From positions 42,619 through 106,618 of the forward strand of contig NZ_PVTO01000010.1 in assembly GCF_003003275.1 (NCBI RefSeq): 64,000 nt of DNA. Direction: 5' to 3'. Below the pieces are notes generated by a model that did no database searches, was not told the DNA's origin, and worked only from the letters and a program-made list of their open reading frames with translations. The first letter of the stretch is position 1; every line of letters starts with the position of its first letter. Below are positions 19,678 through 28,545 of this stretch, in pieces. A program made the position numbers and the translations under genes. This stretch comes from Alkalibacterium olivapovliticus. GTDB lineage: Bacteria > Bacillota > Bacilli > Lactobacillales > Carnobacteriaceae_A.

Positions 19678-20271
19678 ATGGTTAAACAATTTGATGATAA
19701 ACTCAACATGATTAAATGGATTGGGATCCTGACCATGACGATCGATCACGTTGGGTACTTTCTGTTTCCGGGACTGATCTGGATGCGGATGATCGGCCGG
19801 ATAGCTTTTCCTTGCTTCTTATACAGTACAATTGAAGGAACAGAACGGACAAGTCATTACAAAAAATACATCAGCCGTCTTTTTCTCTTAGGTGCTTTAT
19901 CGATGCCCATTACACCGAATACGATAAATGTCCTGTTTCTACTGGGATTGTTTTCTCTCTCCTTAAAATATAGAAAATACTTCTTTGTTTTTCTGTTTTT
20001 AAGTTTCTTCGCTGAATATAGTCTATATGGTTTTCTGTTTGGATGGGCTATTTATTGGATGACCAGAGAAGATAGACTGCAGGGGATCATAGGCTCAGTA
20101 GTGATTCAGCTGATGTTCGGCTTTAGTATTCAGGCTCTGTCACTTCTGGCCGTCCCGCTGTTTCTTATAAAAAAAGGCATCAGACTGCCACATTTGCCAC
20201 GGTATTTTTTCTACTGGTTTTATCCCTTACATCAAGCTGTTCTCCTTTTAATGGTACTGTACTTGAATTAA
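19678..20271 (+). CDS. TraX-family membrane protein
   Basis: 197-aa integral membrane protein with about six helices. The amino motif LNMIKWIGILTMTIDHVG and the ending YWFYPLHQAVLLLM, with a histidine-containing YPLH box, are characteristic of TraX. The plasmid-borne founder is an acetylase of F pilin. Chromosomal copies in Firmicutes are common and are thought to acylate other substrates, but the substrate here is unknown. The ribosome site is AAGGAG. Nothing nearby suggests conjugation. Confidence 0.88.
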   Translation: MVKQFDDKLNMIKWIGILTMTIDHVGYFLFPGLIWMRMIGRIAFPCFLYSTIEGTERTSHYKKYISRLFLLGALSMPITPNTINVLFLLGLFSLSLKYRKYFFVFLFLSFFAEYSLYGFLFGWAIYWMTREDRLQGIIGSVVIQLMFGFSIQALSLLAVPLFLIKKGIRLPHLPRYFFYWFYPLHQAVLLLMVLYLN

Positions 20272-20322
20272 AAAGACCGGTGTTATAGATAAGACACTAA
20301 GAAACAGAGAGGAGATAACGCA

Positions 20323-20406
20323 ATGACTAAAACACTGAAGCAGATCCTGTCCATTCTTGTAACGGTCTTATTAATCTTTGTTGTGTTGCTCATACTGGCA
20401 GCTTAA
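20323..20406 (+). CDS. Putative 27-aa membrane peptide
   Basis: ATG at 20323 with a good ribosome site (AGAGGAGATAA) opens 27 codons: a short basic head (MTKTLKQ) and one hydrophobic helix of about 18 residues ending in LAA. The arrangement is that of a real small membrane protein, but there is no family I can name. It lies between traX-like and a broken membrane gene. Confidence 0.45.
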   Translation: MTKTLKQILSILVTVLLIFVVLLILAA

Positions 20407-20487
20407 TCGTTCAGATATACTTTAGTTGTTAATCAGTAGATATCTAATCCGCTCATTCAAAAAAATCATTAGGAAAGAAGGCTAAAC

Positions 20488-20950
20488 ATGACAAGAGATA
20501 AACTAAGCACCTTATCCACATTGATTGGACTGACAGTAATGACTATCTTGTTAGTCGTTTTTTAACGATTCTCCACTATGGATCAATGCCATTATAGGAG
20601 GAGGGACTGCATTACTCAGTTGGGGAATAGGTCGGGTGGTGTTCGACAATGTAGACACAACAGATACTAGCGATAGTGATTACCCTGTTGTATTATATAT
20701 CACGGGTCCTTATTTTCTGTTTAGTATTCAATTCATCAGCGAGCTGAACAGGACAGGGACCATAACATTCGATACCGTTGCATATGCATTGGGCCTAGTG
20801 GGAACGTATTACATAATAGTTCATGTTTACGAGTATTTTATAGAAGACCTGCTAAATAAAAAAGTGTCTAAAACCGTTCAAACATACTTAGGATGGGCGA
20901 TCGTCATCGTCTTTTTAGCAATACTACTGGGCTTATCTTACTGGCTATAA
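20488..20950 (+). pseudogene. Membrane protein gene split by a frameshift
   Basis: An ATG at 20488 (weak AGGAAAG site) reads MTRDKLSTLSTLIGL and a hydrophobic helix, then meets TAA at 20563. One base further, the +1 frame is open from before that point to 20950 and continues naturally (NDSPLWINAIIGGGTALLSW, a second helix, a polar loop, then two or three more helices ending LGLSYWL). Together they make a protein of about 154 aa with four or so helices. The break is at GTT TTT TAA C, a run of six T. Either a T was inserted (mutation or sequencing error) or a +1 shift is used. The family is unknown to me. Confidence 0.6.
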
Positions 20951-21009
20951 CCGTAAATTTTCCTCTGATTTAGGAGACAGAAAGACAGTATCAAGCGGGT
21001 TTTGAAAAA

Positions 21010-21071
21010 TAAAAGCGTTTACTATTGACAAAATAAAATCAGATGGTACACTAAATGTGTAATCGGTTACA
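21010..21071 (+). promoter_or_regulatory. Ribose operon promoter with RbsR operator and cre-like site
   Basis: TTGACA at 21025-21030 and TACACT at 21047-21052 are 16 bp apart. At the start point, 21058-21071, lies TGTAATCGGTTACA, a near-perfect LacI-family operator with the central CG. Upstream of the -35, AAAAGCGTTTACT (21010-21023 region) resembles a CcpA cre site. Repression by RbsR plus catabolite control is the simple reading. Confidence 0.8.
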
Positions 21072-21087
21072 GAATGAGGGTGAGAAA

Positions 21088-22053
21088 ATGGTAACGATCA
21101 AAGAAGTGGCAGAATATGCAGGTGTATCCGTGGCAACTGTCTCTCGAACACTAAACAATAGTGGGTATGTTGGAAAACAGTCAAGAATAAAAGTGGAAGA
21201 GGCTGTGAAAACATTAGGGTATTATCCTAATGAAATTGCCCGCTCACTGTATCAGAAAACTTCAAAAATGATCGGGTTGCTTTTACCTGATATCTCTAAC
21301 CCATACTTCCCACTCCTGGCTAAAGGCGTTGAAGATTATGCACAGCGAAACGGCTATATGGTTATTTTGGGAAATGTAGAAGATGATGAAGAAAAAGAAG
21401 AGATGTACGTTAAATTTTTTTCTCAATACAATATCAGCGGCGTACTGTCCGCAGCGTCAGGAAAGAAAAGCCAGACCTATCAAGTGCCCTTTGTTCTGCT
21501 GGACAGAGCTCTTGAAGAGGAGAATTATTCTATTGCCACTGATGATCAGTTAGGCGGGGAACTGGCAGCAAAAGCCATTATTGATGCAAAAGGGAAACAA
21601 GTAGTGGTGATGGCTGGTCCTGGAAATGTGGCGGGTGCTAATGACCGACTGTCTGGAGCGTTATCTGTACTGAATGATGAAGGCTTGTCATATCAGGTAT
21701 TTGAAACCCATACGTATCAAGTGGATAAGGCGGAAGAAACAGCCGTAGAGTTGTTTGAATCAACCAGACCATTTGATAGTGTGATTGCCAGTAATGATGT
21801 ATATGCTCTGGCGGTTATGAAAGAAACAATTAAAAGAGGACACCGCATACCGGAAGACATTCAGATCATAGGATATGATGACATGCTGTTCAGTCGCCTG
21901 ATGTATCCTGGATTGACCACAATCGCCCAGCCAGCTTATGAAGTAGGGTATCAGGGTGCTAAAATGCTTGTGGATCTGATTGAGAAAAACAGTATCGAAC
22001 AGAAAAAAGTTAAATTGAAACCAAAACTGATGATGAGAGATTCATTAAGATAG
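21088..22053 (+). CDS. rbsR: Ribose operon repressor, LacI family
   Basis: DNA-binding repressor of the ribose genes that follow, 321 aa. I chose the ATG at 21088 (ribosome site GAGGGTGAG); the frame is open 33 bases earlier, but those bases contain the operator. The LacI helix-turn-helix (TIKEVAEYAGVSVATVSRTL) is at residues 2-21. The ligand-binding core of periplasmic-binding-protein type begins near residue 60 (IGLLLPDISNPYFP). It is first in the operon and sits directly on its own operator, so it is autoregulated. Confidence 0.93.
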   Translation: MVTIKEVAEYAGVSVATVSRTLNNSGYVGKQSRIKVEEAVKTLGYYPNEIARSLYQKTSKMIGLLLPDISNPYFPLLAKGVEDYAQRNGYMVILGNVEDDEEKEEMYVKFFSQYNISGVLSAASGKKSQTYQVPFVLLDRALEEENYSIATDDQLGGELAAKAIIDAKGKQVVVMAGPGNVAGANDRLSGALSVLNDEGLSYQVFETHTYQVDKAEETAVELFESTRPFDSVIASNDVYALAVMKETIKRGHRIPEDIQIIGYDDMLFSRLMYPGLTTIAQPAYEVGYQGAKMLVDLIEKNSIEQKKVKLKPKLMMRDSLR

Positions 22054-22063
22054 GAGACTTATT

Positions 22064-22981
22064 ATGCCAAAGATTACAGTTGTCGGTAGTATATCGACAG
22101 ATTTTGTAGTTGAGACAGACAAACGCCCTTCAATGGGGGAAACAGTTGAAGGGAAAACATTCAGTACAAGCTTCGGAGGAAAAGGAGCTAATCAGGCAGT
22201 CGCTTCAGCACGATTAGGAGCTGAGACGCATATGCTGGGTGCAGTCGGTCAGGATACTTTTGGAGAGGAACTGCTGAATAATCTGAGAACGAATCATATT
22301 TTTGTGGAAAATGTGGAACGGGTTACACATTCTTCAGGGTCTGCCTTTATCACGCTTTATAATCGGGATAATTCCATTATCTATGTACCTGGAGCAAACG
22401 GAGCGTACTCAGCCGATAAGCTGGAGGCTCTTGTAAATGGGCAAACAGTTATTCAGAAAAGTGACATCGTACTGGTTCAAAACGAAACACCAGAGGAAAC
22501 AGTAAATAAATTGATCGAAAGGTGCCATGAGCTGAACGTTCCACTATTGCTCAACCCGGCGCCGGCACGTGGACTGGATCAGAACCTTATAGAAAAGGTT
22601 GCATTCCTTACGCCAAACGAAACAGAATTTGAAGTCTTATTCCCAGGGGAAACGATGGAAGACGTGTTAAAACAGTATCCAAACAAGCTCATCGTCACCT
22701 TAGGCAGCAAAGGATCAACCTATTTTGACGGTAAGTCAGTTCAGGTTATTCCCTCTTTAACAGTCGCTAATGTAGTCGATACGACCGGAGCAGGCGATAC
22801 ATTCAATGGGGCATTCGCATTTGCTTTTGCTTCAGGATTACCGATTAAAGACAGCATCCAGTTTGCAAATATTGCAGCCGGGTTATCTATACAGAAAGTC
22901 GGAGCCCAAACGGGAGCACCGACACTAGACCAAATGAAGGAGCATGACTATTTTGAAAAAGCATGGCATTTTAAACAGTGA
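22064..22981 (+). CDS. rbsK: Ribokinase
   Basis: PfkB-family kinase, 305 aa, phosphorylating ribose at O5. Signature 1 ([15 protein letters not shown]) is near residues 40-55. The carboxyl signature with the catalytic aspartate, [13 protein letters not shown], is near 240-252. The start is 10 bases after rbsR (AGGAGAC site). Its 3' end overlaps rbsD. Confidence 0.96.
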   Translation: MPKITVVGSISTDFVVETDKRPSMGETVEGKTFSTSFGGKGANQAVASARLGAETHMLGAVGQDTFGEELLNNLRTNHIFVENVERVTHSSGSAFITLYNRDNSIIYVPGANGAYSADKLEALVNGQTVIQKSDIVLVQNETPEETVNKLIERCHELNVPLLLNPAPARGLDQNLIEKVAFLTPNETEFEVLFPGETMEDVLKQYPNKLIVTLGSKGSTYFDGKSVQVIPSLTVANVVDTTGAGDTFNGAFAFAFASGLPIKDSIQFANIAAGLSIQKVGAQTGAPTLDQMKEHDYFEKAWHFKQ

Positions 22982-23354
22982 CATCAGTAAAATTCTATCG
23001 GACTTAGGGCATACAGATCAAATCGTCATTGCAGACTGTGGGCTTCCGGTTCCTGAAGGGGTCAAAAAAATCGATCTAGCCGTTAAATTCGGCACACCTA
23101 CATTTTTAGAAGTCGTGGAAGAAGTATTGAAAGATATGAAAGTAGAGCATGCAATTGTAGCTGAAGAAATAAAAGATCAGAATGCAGACGTGTTTCATAC
23201 ACTGACTGAGGCATTCGAAACAGACAGCATTACACACTCATTCGTCAGTCATGAAGCGTTCAAACAGATGTCAGCGAAAGCAAAAGTGATTATTCGTACT
23301 GGAGAAGCGACACCGTACGCTAATGTCATTTTACAGGCTGGCGTACTCTTTTAG
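22953..23354 (+). CDS. rbsD: D-ribose pyranase
   Basis: Interconverts pyranose and furanose forms of ribose, feeding RbsK; cytoplasmic decamer in known members. I chose the TTG at 22953: the protein then starts [15 protein letters not shown], exactly the family amino end, and the AAGGAG at 22937-22942 is 10 bases away. The ATG at 22944 is only one base after that site and adds three residues foreign to the family. Conserved DLGHTD, the [11 protein letters not shown] motif and the final [12 protein letters not shown] are present. The 133-aa length fits. Confidence 0.93.
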   Translation: MKKHGILNSDISKILSDLGHTDQIVIADCGLPVPEGVKKIDLAVKFGTPTFLEVVEEVLKDMKVEHAIVAEEIKDQNADVFHTLTEAFETDSITHSFVSHEAFKQMSAKAKVIIRTGEATPYANVILQAGVLF

Positions 23355-23366
23355 GAGGTAATAAAA

Positions 23367-24848
23367 GTGCAGGTAGAATTGAAAGGGATAACAAAAGCCT
23401 TTGGAGCTAACCAGGTTCTAAAAGGTGTCGATCTAAAACTAGAAGCGGGAGAAGTTCACGCGCTTATGGGTGAAAACGGTGCCGGGAAATCGACTTTGAT
23501 GAATATCCTGACGGGTCTTCACAAACAGGACGATGGGTTGGTTTATATAAATGGGGAACAGAAACAATACGAAAACCCTAAAGAAGCAGAAGAAAATGGT
23601 GTGAGTTTTATCCATCAGGAAATGATTACATGGCCTGATATGACCGTACTGGAAAATATGTTTATGGGTAAAGAGAAGAAAAATAAATTCGGCTGGGTTC
23701 TGACAAAAGAAATGAAGCAGGAAGGCGAAAGAGTCTTCAAAGAACTGGGCATCGATATTTCGTTTGACAGGACGATGAGAACCTTAAGTGTGGGTCAGCA
23801 GCAGCTGGTCGAAATTGCCAAAACATTATTGAATGATGCTGAAGTCATTATTATGGATGAACCGACAGCTGCATTAACGGATAGAGAAATACAGCTTTTA
23901 TTTAAAATAATCCGTCAGCTTCAGAAGAAGAATGTTGTAGTCGTTTATATTTCACACCGAATGGAAGAAATTTTTGAAATCAGCAACCGTGTCACTGTTA
24001 TGAGAGACGGAGTGTCGATCAGCACGAAAGCAACTGAGGACACGGATTACGACGAGATCGTCCGTCAGATGGTTGGCCGAGATCTTGAAGACTATTATCC
24101 TGAAATGACTAATGAAAAAGGGGACGTTGTTCTGGAAGTGAACAATTTAAGTCATTTGCCTCATTATGAAAACATCTCATTCAAATTGCACTCAGGTGAA
24201 ATACTTGGGTTTTCAGGATTAATGGGGGCAGGTCGTACGGAAATCATGCGTGGGATTTTTGGAATCGATCCATTTGAAGAAGGAGACATACTCCTTGATG
24301 GTGAAAAGATCACCATTAAAACACCGCACGATGCAGTGAAAAAAGGTATTGGATTTCTGACGGAGAACAGGAAAGAGGAAGGCTTGATTCTTGATTTCCC
24401 TGTAAAAGATAATATCAGCATCACGGCCTTTGAAGAATTTTCCAATAATGGATGGATCGATACTAAAGAAGAAAAAGAATTTGTTGAACTCCTGGTTAAG
24501 AGGTTAACGGTTAAAACTGCAGGCATCGATTTGCCGGTCAGTGCATTGTCCGGTGGGAATCAGCAGAAAGTCGTGCTTGCTAAATGGATTGGTGCTGGAT
24601 CACGGATTCTTATTCTGGATGAACCGACTAGAGGGGTTGACGTTGGAGCCAAGAGAGAAATATACAATTTAATGAAAGAACTGGCTGAACGTGGTGTAGC
24701 AATCATCATGGTATCAAGTGACTTGCCGGAAGTAATGGGCGTCAGCAACCGAGTTCTGGTTGTACACGAAGGAGCGATTTCCGGAGAACTGCAAAGAGAT
24801 GATGTATCTGAAGAACGTATCATGACTTTAGCAACAGGAGGGAAATAA
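23367..24848 (+). CDS. rbsA: Ribose ABC transporter ATP-binding protein
   Basis: Tandem ATPase, 493 aa, of the CUT2 sugar importer class. The first cassette has Walker A GENGAGKST near residue 37, signature LSVGQQQ and Walker B IIMDEPTAALT. The second has a degenerate P-loop (GLMGAGRTE) and an intact LSGGNQQK / LILDEPTRGVDVG, as is usual for RbsA. It starts with GTG at 23367 with AGGAGG 8 bases upstream. It touches rbsC at the stop/start (TAATG). Confidence 0.96.
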   Translation: MQVELKGITKAFGANQVLKGVDLKLEAGEVHALMGENGAGKSTLMNILTGLHKQDDGLVYINGEQKQYENPKEAEENGVSFIHQEMITWPDMTVLENMFMGKEKKNKFGWVLTKEMKQEGERVFKELGIDISFDRTMRTLSVGQQQLVEIAKTLLNDAEVIIMDEPTAALTDREIQLLFKIIRQLQKKNVVVVYISHRMEEIFEISNRVTVMRDGVSISTKATEDTDYDEIVRQMVGRDLEDYYPEMTNEKGDVVLEVNNLSHLPHYENISFKLHSGEILGFSGLMGAGRTEIMRGIFGIDPFEEGDILLDGEKITIKTPHDAVKKGIGFLTENRKEEGLILDFPVKDNISITAFEEFSNNGWIDTKEEKEFVELLVKRLTVKTAGIDLPVSALSGGNQQKVVLAKWIGAGSRILILDEPTRGVDVGAKREIYNLMKELAERGVAIIMVSSDLPEVMGVSNRVLVVHEGAISGELQRDDVSEERIMTLATGGK

Positions 24849-25810
24849 TGGAAGCTAAAAATACAGCAATCATAAAGAAGAAAGAAAGAAGAAGTGACCT
24901 TTACCGTAAACTTGGACCGCTGATCGCTCTTATCGTTTTGATGGCGATTGTAACGGTCATGAATGTCAATTTTATTCAACCCAATAATTTGCTCAACTTA
25001 TTGAGACAAGTATCTGTTAATGCACTTATAGCATTTGGGATGACATTTGTTATCATCACAGGCGGAATCGATTTATCTGTTGGCTCCACTCTCGCCTTAT
25101 CCAGTGCCTTGACAGCAGGAATCATAGCAGCTGGTGTACCGTCAGTTATAGCAATCGCAGCAGGCCTTTTAATGGGGGCATTCCTGGGTATGATCAATGG
25201 ACTGCTCATTACTAAAGGAAATGTGGCGCCGTTTATCGGAACACTCGCTACTATGACGATTTACAGAGGACTGACACTGGTATACACACAGGGGAATCCA
25301 ATCACTGGTTTTGGCGGGGGATTTGCCTTTCAGTTCTTCGGAAGAGGGTATCTTTTCGGTATTCCTTTCCCGGTCATTATTACGACAGTCGCGTTCGCAG
25401 CTTTATTCGTCATTTTGCATAAAATGACGTTTGGACGTAAAACGTTTGCGATCGGTGGGAATGAACAGGCAGCGTATATCGCAGGAATCAAGTCAGACCG
25501 TGTGAAAACAATGGTCTATGCCATTTCAGGAATGATGGCAGCTTTATCAGGTCTGATTCTGACCTCTCGTTTAAACTCAGCTCAGCCAACTGCTGGAACA
25601 GCGTATGAACTGGATGCAATCGCAGCAGTCGTTATTGGTGGAACAAGTCTCGCAGGCGGAAAAGGCCGTCTAGTCGGAACCCTTATTGGGGCACTAATTA
25701 TAGGCACATTGAACAATGGACTAAATTTACTAGGCATCTCAAGTTTTTACCAGCAAGTGGTCAGAGGTGTCGTTATTATTATCGCGGTATTACTGGATAG
25801 GAAAAAATAA
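24848..25810 (+). CDS. rbsC: Ribose ABC transporter permease
   Basis: Membrane subunit of the ribose importer, 320 aa, 8-10 helices. FVIITGGIDLSVGSTLALS and the cytoplasmic GGNEQAAYIAGI loop, which contacts the ATPase, are family hallmarks, as is the VVIGGTSLAGGKG stretch. The start codon overlaps the rbsA stop, so the stoichiometry is coupled. Confidence 0.95.
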   Translation: MEAKNTAIIKKKERRSDLYRKLGPLIALIVLMAIVTVMNVNFIQPNNLLNLLRQVSVNALIAFGMTFVIITGGIDLSVGSTLALSSALTAGIIAAGVPSVIAIAAGLLMGAFLGMINGLLITKGNVAPFIGTLATMTIYRGLTLVYTQGNPITGFGGGFAFQFFGRGYLFGIPFPVIITTVAFAALFVILHKMTFGRKTFAIGGNEQAAYIAGIKSDRVKTMVYAISGMMAALSGLILTSRLNSAQPTAGTAYELDAIAAVVIGGTSLAGGKGRLVGTLIGALIIGTLNNGLNLLGISSFYQQVVRGVVIIIAVLLDRKK

Positions 25811-25833
25811 TTTAAAAAATGGAGGAATATAAA

Positions 25834-26769
25834 ATGAAAAAAGTATTAGGATTAGTATCAGTTTTGTTCATGTTTGTACTGAGTGCATGTGGTGCAGCTA
25901 CATTAGAAGGCGACCAGGCAGCAGATAACGGGGAAGTAGAAGAAAAAACACCGGAAGAAATCACAATTGGATTATCTATCTCTACACTCAATAACCCATT
26001 CTTTGGAGACTTGCAAAGAGGAGTGGTTGAAGCTGCAGAAGGCAGTGGTTCAACTGTCAGATCAGTTGATGCTCAAGATGATACTGCTACGCAAATCAAT
26101 GGGATCGATGATCTGATCCAGCAAGGTGTAGATATTTTACTGATCAACCCGGTTGATTCAGATGCGATTACGCCAGCTATTGAAGCGGCTAACTCAGCTG
26201 GAATCCCAGTCATCACGCTGGATCGTTCAAGTGAAGGAGGAGACGTCCTGACATTTATTGCATCAGACAATGTTGAAGGTGGAGAAATGGCAGCAGAATT
26301 CATCATTGATTTAGTAGGCGAAGATGCTTCAGTTGTCCAACTGGAAGGTGTACCGGGAGCTTCAGCTACAAACGAACGAGGCGAAGGGTTTAGAAATGTT
26401 GCGGATGAACGCTTGAACGTTCTTGAAAGCCAGTCAGCTAACTTTAACCGTTCTGAAGGACTGACAGTAATGGAAAACATACTTCAATCTTATTCAGATA
26501 TCGATGCCGTTTTTGCTCAAAATGATGAAATGGCTTTAGGTGCTTTAGAGTCACTGGAAGCTGCTGGAATGACGGACGTGATCGTTGTTGGATTTGACGG
26601 GAATGATGATGCATTAGACGAAATCGAAGCTGGACGTTTGGATGCAACGATTGCTCAACAGCCAAATGAAATGGGAAGAATAGCTGTAGACACTGTATAT
26701 GAGTACTTTGCAGGCGGAGCAGTAGAAGATGAAATTGCAGCACCACTTGAACTGATTACGGCAGAATAA
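25834..26769 (+). CDS. rbsB: Ribose-binding lipoprotein
   Basis: Extracellular receptor of the ribose importer, 311 aa from ATG 25834 (TGGAGGA site). The signal peptide of about 20 residues ends with the lipobox LSAC. The mature protein is a type I periplasmic-binding fold: IGLSISTLNNPFFGDL, then IDDLIQQGVDILLINPVDSDAI, then FAQNDEMALGALESL. It is the last gene of the operon, followed by a terminator. Confidence 0.95.
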   Translation: MKKVLGLVSVLFMFVLSACGAATLEGDQAADNGEVEEKTPEEITIGLSISTLNNPFFGDLQRGVVEAAEGSGSTVRSVDAQDDTATQINGIDDLIQQGVDILLINPVDSDAITPAIEAANSAGIPVITLDRSSEGGDVLTFIASDNVEGGEMAAEFIIDLVGEDASVVQLEGVPGASATNERGEGFRNVADERLNVLESQSANFNRSEGLTVMENILQSYSDIDAVFAQNDEMALGALESLEAAGMTDVIVVGFDGNDDALDEIEAGRLDATIAQQPNEMGRIAVDTVYEYFAGGAVEDEIAAPLELITAE

Positions 26770-26782
26770 CCAGCAAAAAAAA

Positions 26783-26818
26783 GGGATCCTACTTAAGTGT
26801 AGGGTCCCATTTTATGTT
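26783..26818 (+). terminator. Terminator of the rbs operon
   Basis: GGGATCCTAC pairs with GTAGGGTCCC across a TTAAGT loop, then ATTTTATGTTTT. Confidence 0.85.
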
Positions 26819-26839
26819 TTCTGTCTATTTTTGTTTTAG

Positions 26840-27736
26840 TTATTCTTGATCAAAAGCAGGTAAGTCTTCGATCGAGTCGATATCTACGTATTCAGGAACA
26901 ACATATCCAACTTGAGTACCGGAGAGGTTGACACCTAAATCATCGAGTTCTCCTTCGTATTCATCCACGAAAAAGCCTTGTGTCGTTGGCAGCCAGACAG
27001 CGACCGTCGCATCTGTTTCGCCATTTGCTAAAGCCTGGAACAAGATAGCGGGGTCAACATTTGTGATCGAGACATCATATCCTTTTTCTTCCAGAACCAT
27101 AGAAATAACATGACTTGACGCATGCTCGGTATCCCAAGGAGAGGAAACCAGCTCAAATGATTCGCCTTCTACATCGTCAACACCTTCAATCCAGCTATCC
27201 ACCTTACTGCGGTTATCAGCGATCCAGTTTTCAGAAGCCTGTTCAAAGTCGACCTGCAAAGCATCGACCATAACAGCCTGCATATCTTCTACAGTCCAGT
27301 TGAAGTTTTCCAATATAGCGTATGCTTCGGGCATATCCTCTTTTAGTCCAAGACGAGCCATTGTATGAATGTCTTCCGCATCCCCAAAAATGTTTTGTGG
27401 GTCTTCAAGGAATTTCAGATCATACGTTTCGAATACAAAATGAGGGGTCCAGCCTGTTATAACAATGGGTTCGTCACGCATGATTGCCTGATCCAATGAA
27501 GCCAGCATGCCAGCGGTGGAACTTTCGTGTATTTCCCAGCCTTCTAAATTGTCATAAGCTTCCAGCGCCTGACGTGAATTTTCCGCGATACCTGATCCAG
27601 GTTCCATCCCTGTAATAGTATAGTCTAATTGTTCGCCAAGATTTACTTCTTCCTGGTTAGTTCCTTCTTGATTTCCACATGCCCCTATGACTAATGTCAA
27701 AGGTACAAGAGTAAGTAGTTTGTACGATTCTTTGAT
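26840..27736 (-). CDS. Glycine betaine/proline-type ABC substrate-binding lipoprotein (OpuAC family), possible AUC start
   Basis: Receptor for a quaternary ammonium osmolyte. The mature part has OpuAC features: the PGSGIAENSRQALEAY stretch, tryptophans in VITGWTPHF and AVWLPTTQGFF for a cation-pi box, and SSPWDTEHASS. The first conventional start (TTG at 27700) would give only MTLVIGAC, too short for a lipoprotein signal. Reading on upstream gives KESYKLLTLVPLTLVIGAC, a normal signal with lipobox. GGAGG at 27745-27749 lies 8 bases from an ATC codon at 27736-27734, where the ATG should be. Either AUC is used or the start is mutated. No OpuA ATPase or permease gene is near, so it is an orphan receptor. 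Confidence 0.82.
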   Translation of the reverse strand: MKESYKLLTLVPLTLVIGACGNQEGTNQEEVNLGEQLDYTITGMEPGSGIAENSRQALEAYDNLEGWEIHESSTAGMLASLDQAIMRDEPIVITGWTPHFVFETYDLKFLEDPQNIFGDAEDIHTMARLGLKEDMPEAYAILENFNWTVEDMQAVMVDALQVDFEQASENWIADNRSKVDSWIEGVDDVEGESFELVSSPWDTEHASSHVISMVLEEKGYDVSITNVDPAILFQALANGETDATVAVWLPTTQGFFVDEYEGELDDLGVNLSGTQVGYVVPEYVDIDSIEDLPAFDQE

Positions 27737-27990
27737 TACAATTTCCTCCGAATAAGTATTTGTTGATATCTGACAGAAAAGTCAGCATCAACCTATTTTC
27801 TATTTGTTTCACAGACTTAACACATTAACATACTTTTGGGCCTACTGCAAAGAAAGGCATTAGATAGTGTCCAGTATTGTGCAGATACTTTTAAAAAGAG
27901 GACCATATTTTAATTATAGCGCTTTAGCGGCTACTTTATAAATAAGTGCCGTTGATGAGGTGGATAGCGTTTAGCTATATTAATTAAAGG

Positions 27991-28019
27991 TTGATTCTGA
28001 GTCTATTCAGGTGTATTGT
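27991..28019 (+). promoter_or_regulatory. Candidate promoter of the Rrf2-reductase operon
   Basis: TTGATT and TATTGT are 17 bp apart, about 40 bases before the Rrf2 start. It is weak by sequence. The rest of the 27737-28061 gap shows no clear structure. Confidence 0.4.
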
Positions 28020-28061
28020 TTAATTGTAGATAAAATGAGTCTTTAATTGAAAGGAGAAAAA

Positions 28062-28478
28062 ATGAAGTTTTCTAAAGCAACCAACTATGCACTGCACTCA
28101 CTGGTTCACCTTGCCATGCATACTTCAGAGGAAGCCATCAAAGTAGAGGATTTAGCTGATCGTCAAAATTTATCAGCGACTTACCTCTCGAAAATATTGA
28201 CTAAACTTGTTAAGGGAAGCTTAATAGAGTCCACCCCCGGAGTAAAAGGAGGCTATCGACTGATTCGTTCACCAGAAGACTGTTCGTTTCTGGACGTAAT
28301 ATATGCAATTGAAGGATATGAGTCAATGCTTAAATGCACTATGAAGCATGAAACAGCCGGGAATAACGAGTGCCTGATCGAACGGGCAATGAAAGAAGTA
28401 GAAGATCATATGAAAGAGGATCTGCACAGTAAAACGATCGCCGATATTGTAAAACAAGCCAGAGAAAGACAAGTCTAA
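28062..28478 (+). CDS. Rrf2-family transcriptional regulator
   Basis: 138-aa winged-helix regulator. ATG 28062 follows AAAGGAGAAAAA. The amino-terminal helix-turn-helix is FSKATNYALHSLVHLAMH to LSATYLSKILTKLVKGSL, with the wing in GVKGGYRLIRSPEDC. Family members such as IscR, NsrR and CymR sense Fe-S clusters, NO or cysteine. This one has cysteines at CSF, LKCTM and NECLI, which could hold a cluster or act as thiol sensors; that is inference. The next gene, a thioredoxin-reductase-like flavoprotein, is the likely target. Confidence 0.88.
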   Translation: MKFSKATNYALHSLVHLAMHTSEEAIKVEDLADRQNLSATYLSKILTKLVKGSLIESTPGVKGGYRLIRSPEDCSFLDVIYAIEGYESMLKCTMKHETAGNNECLIERAMKEVEDHMKEDLHSKTIADIVKQARERQV

Positions 28479-28545
28479 ACATGCTTGTTTTTTAATACAA
28501 TTATAGATATTAAAGGTCTTTAATAGAGTTTAAGGAGGAAACAAG

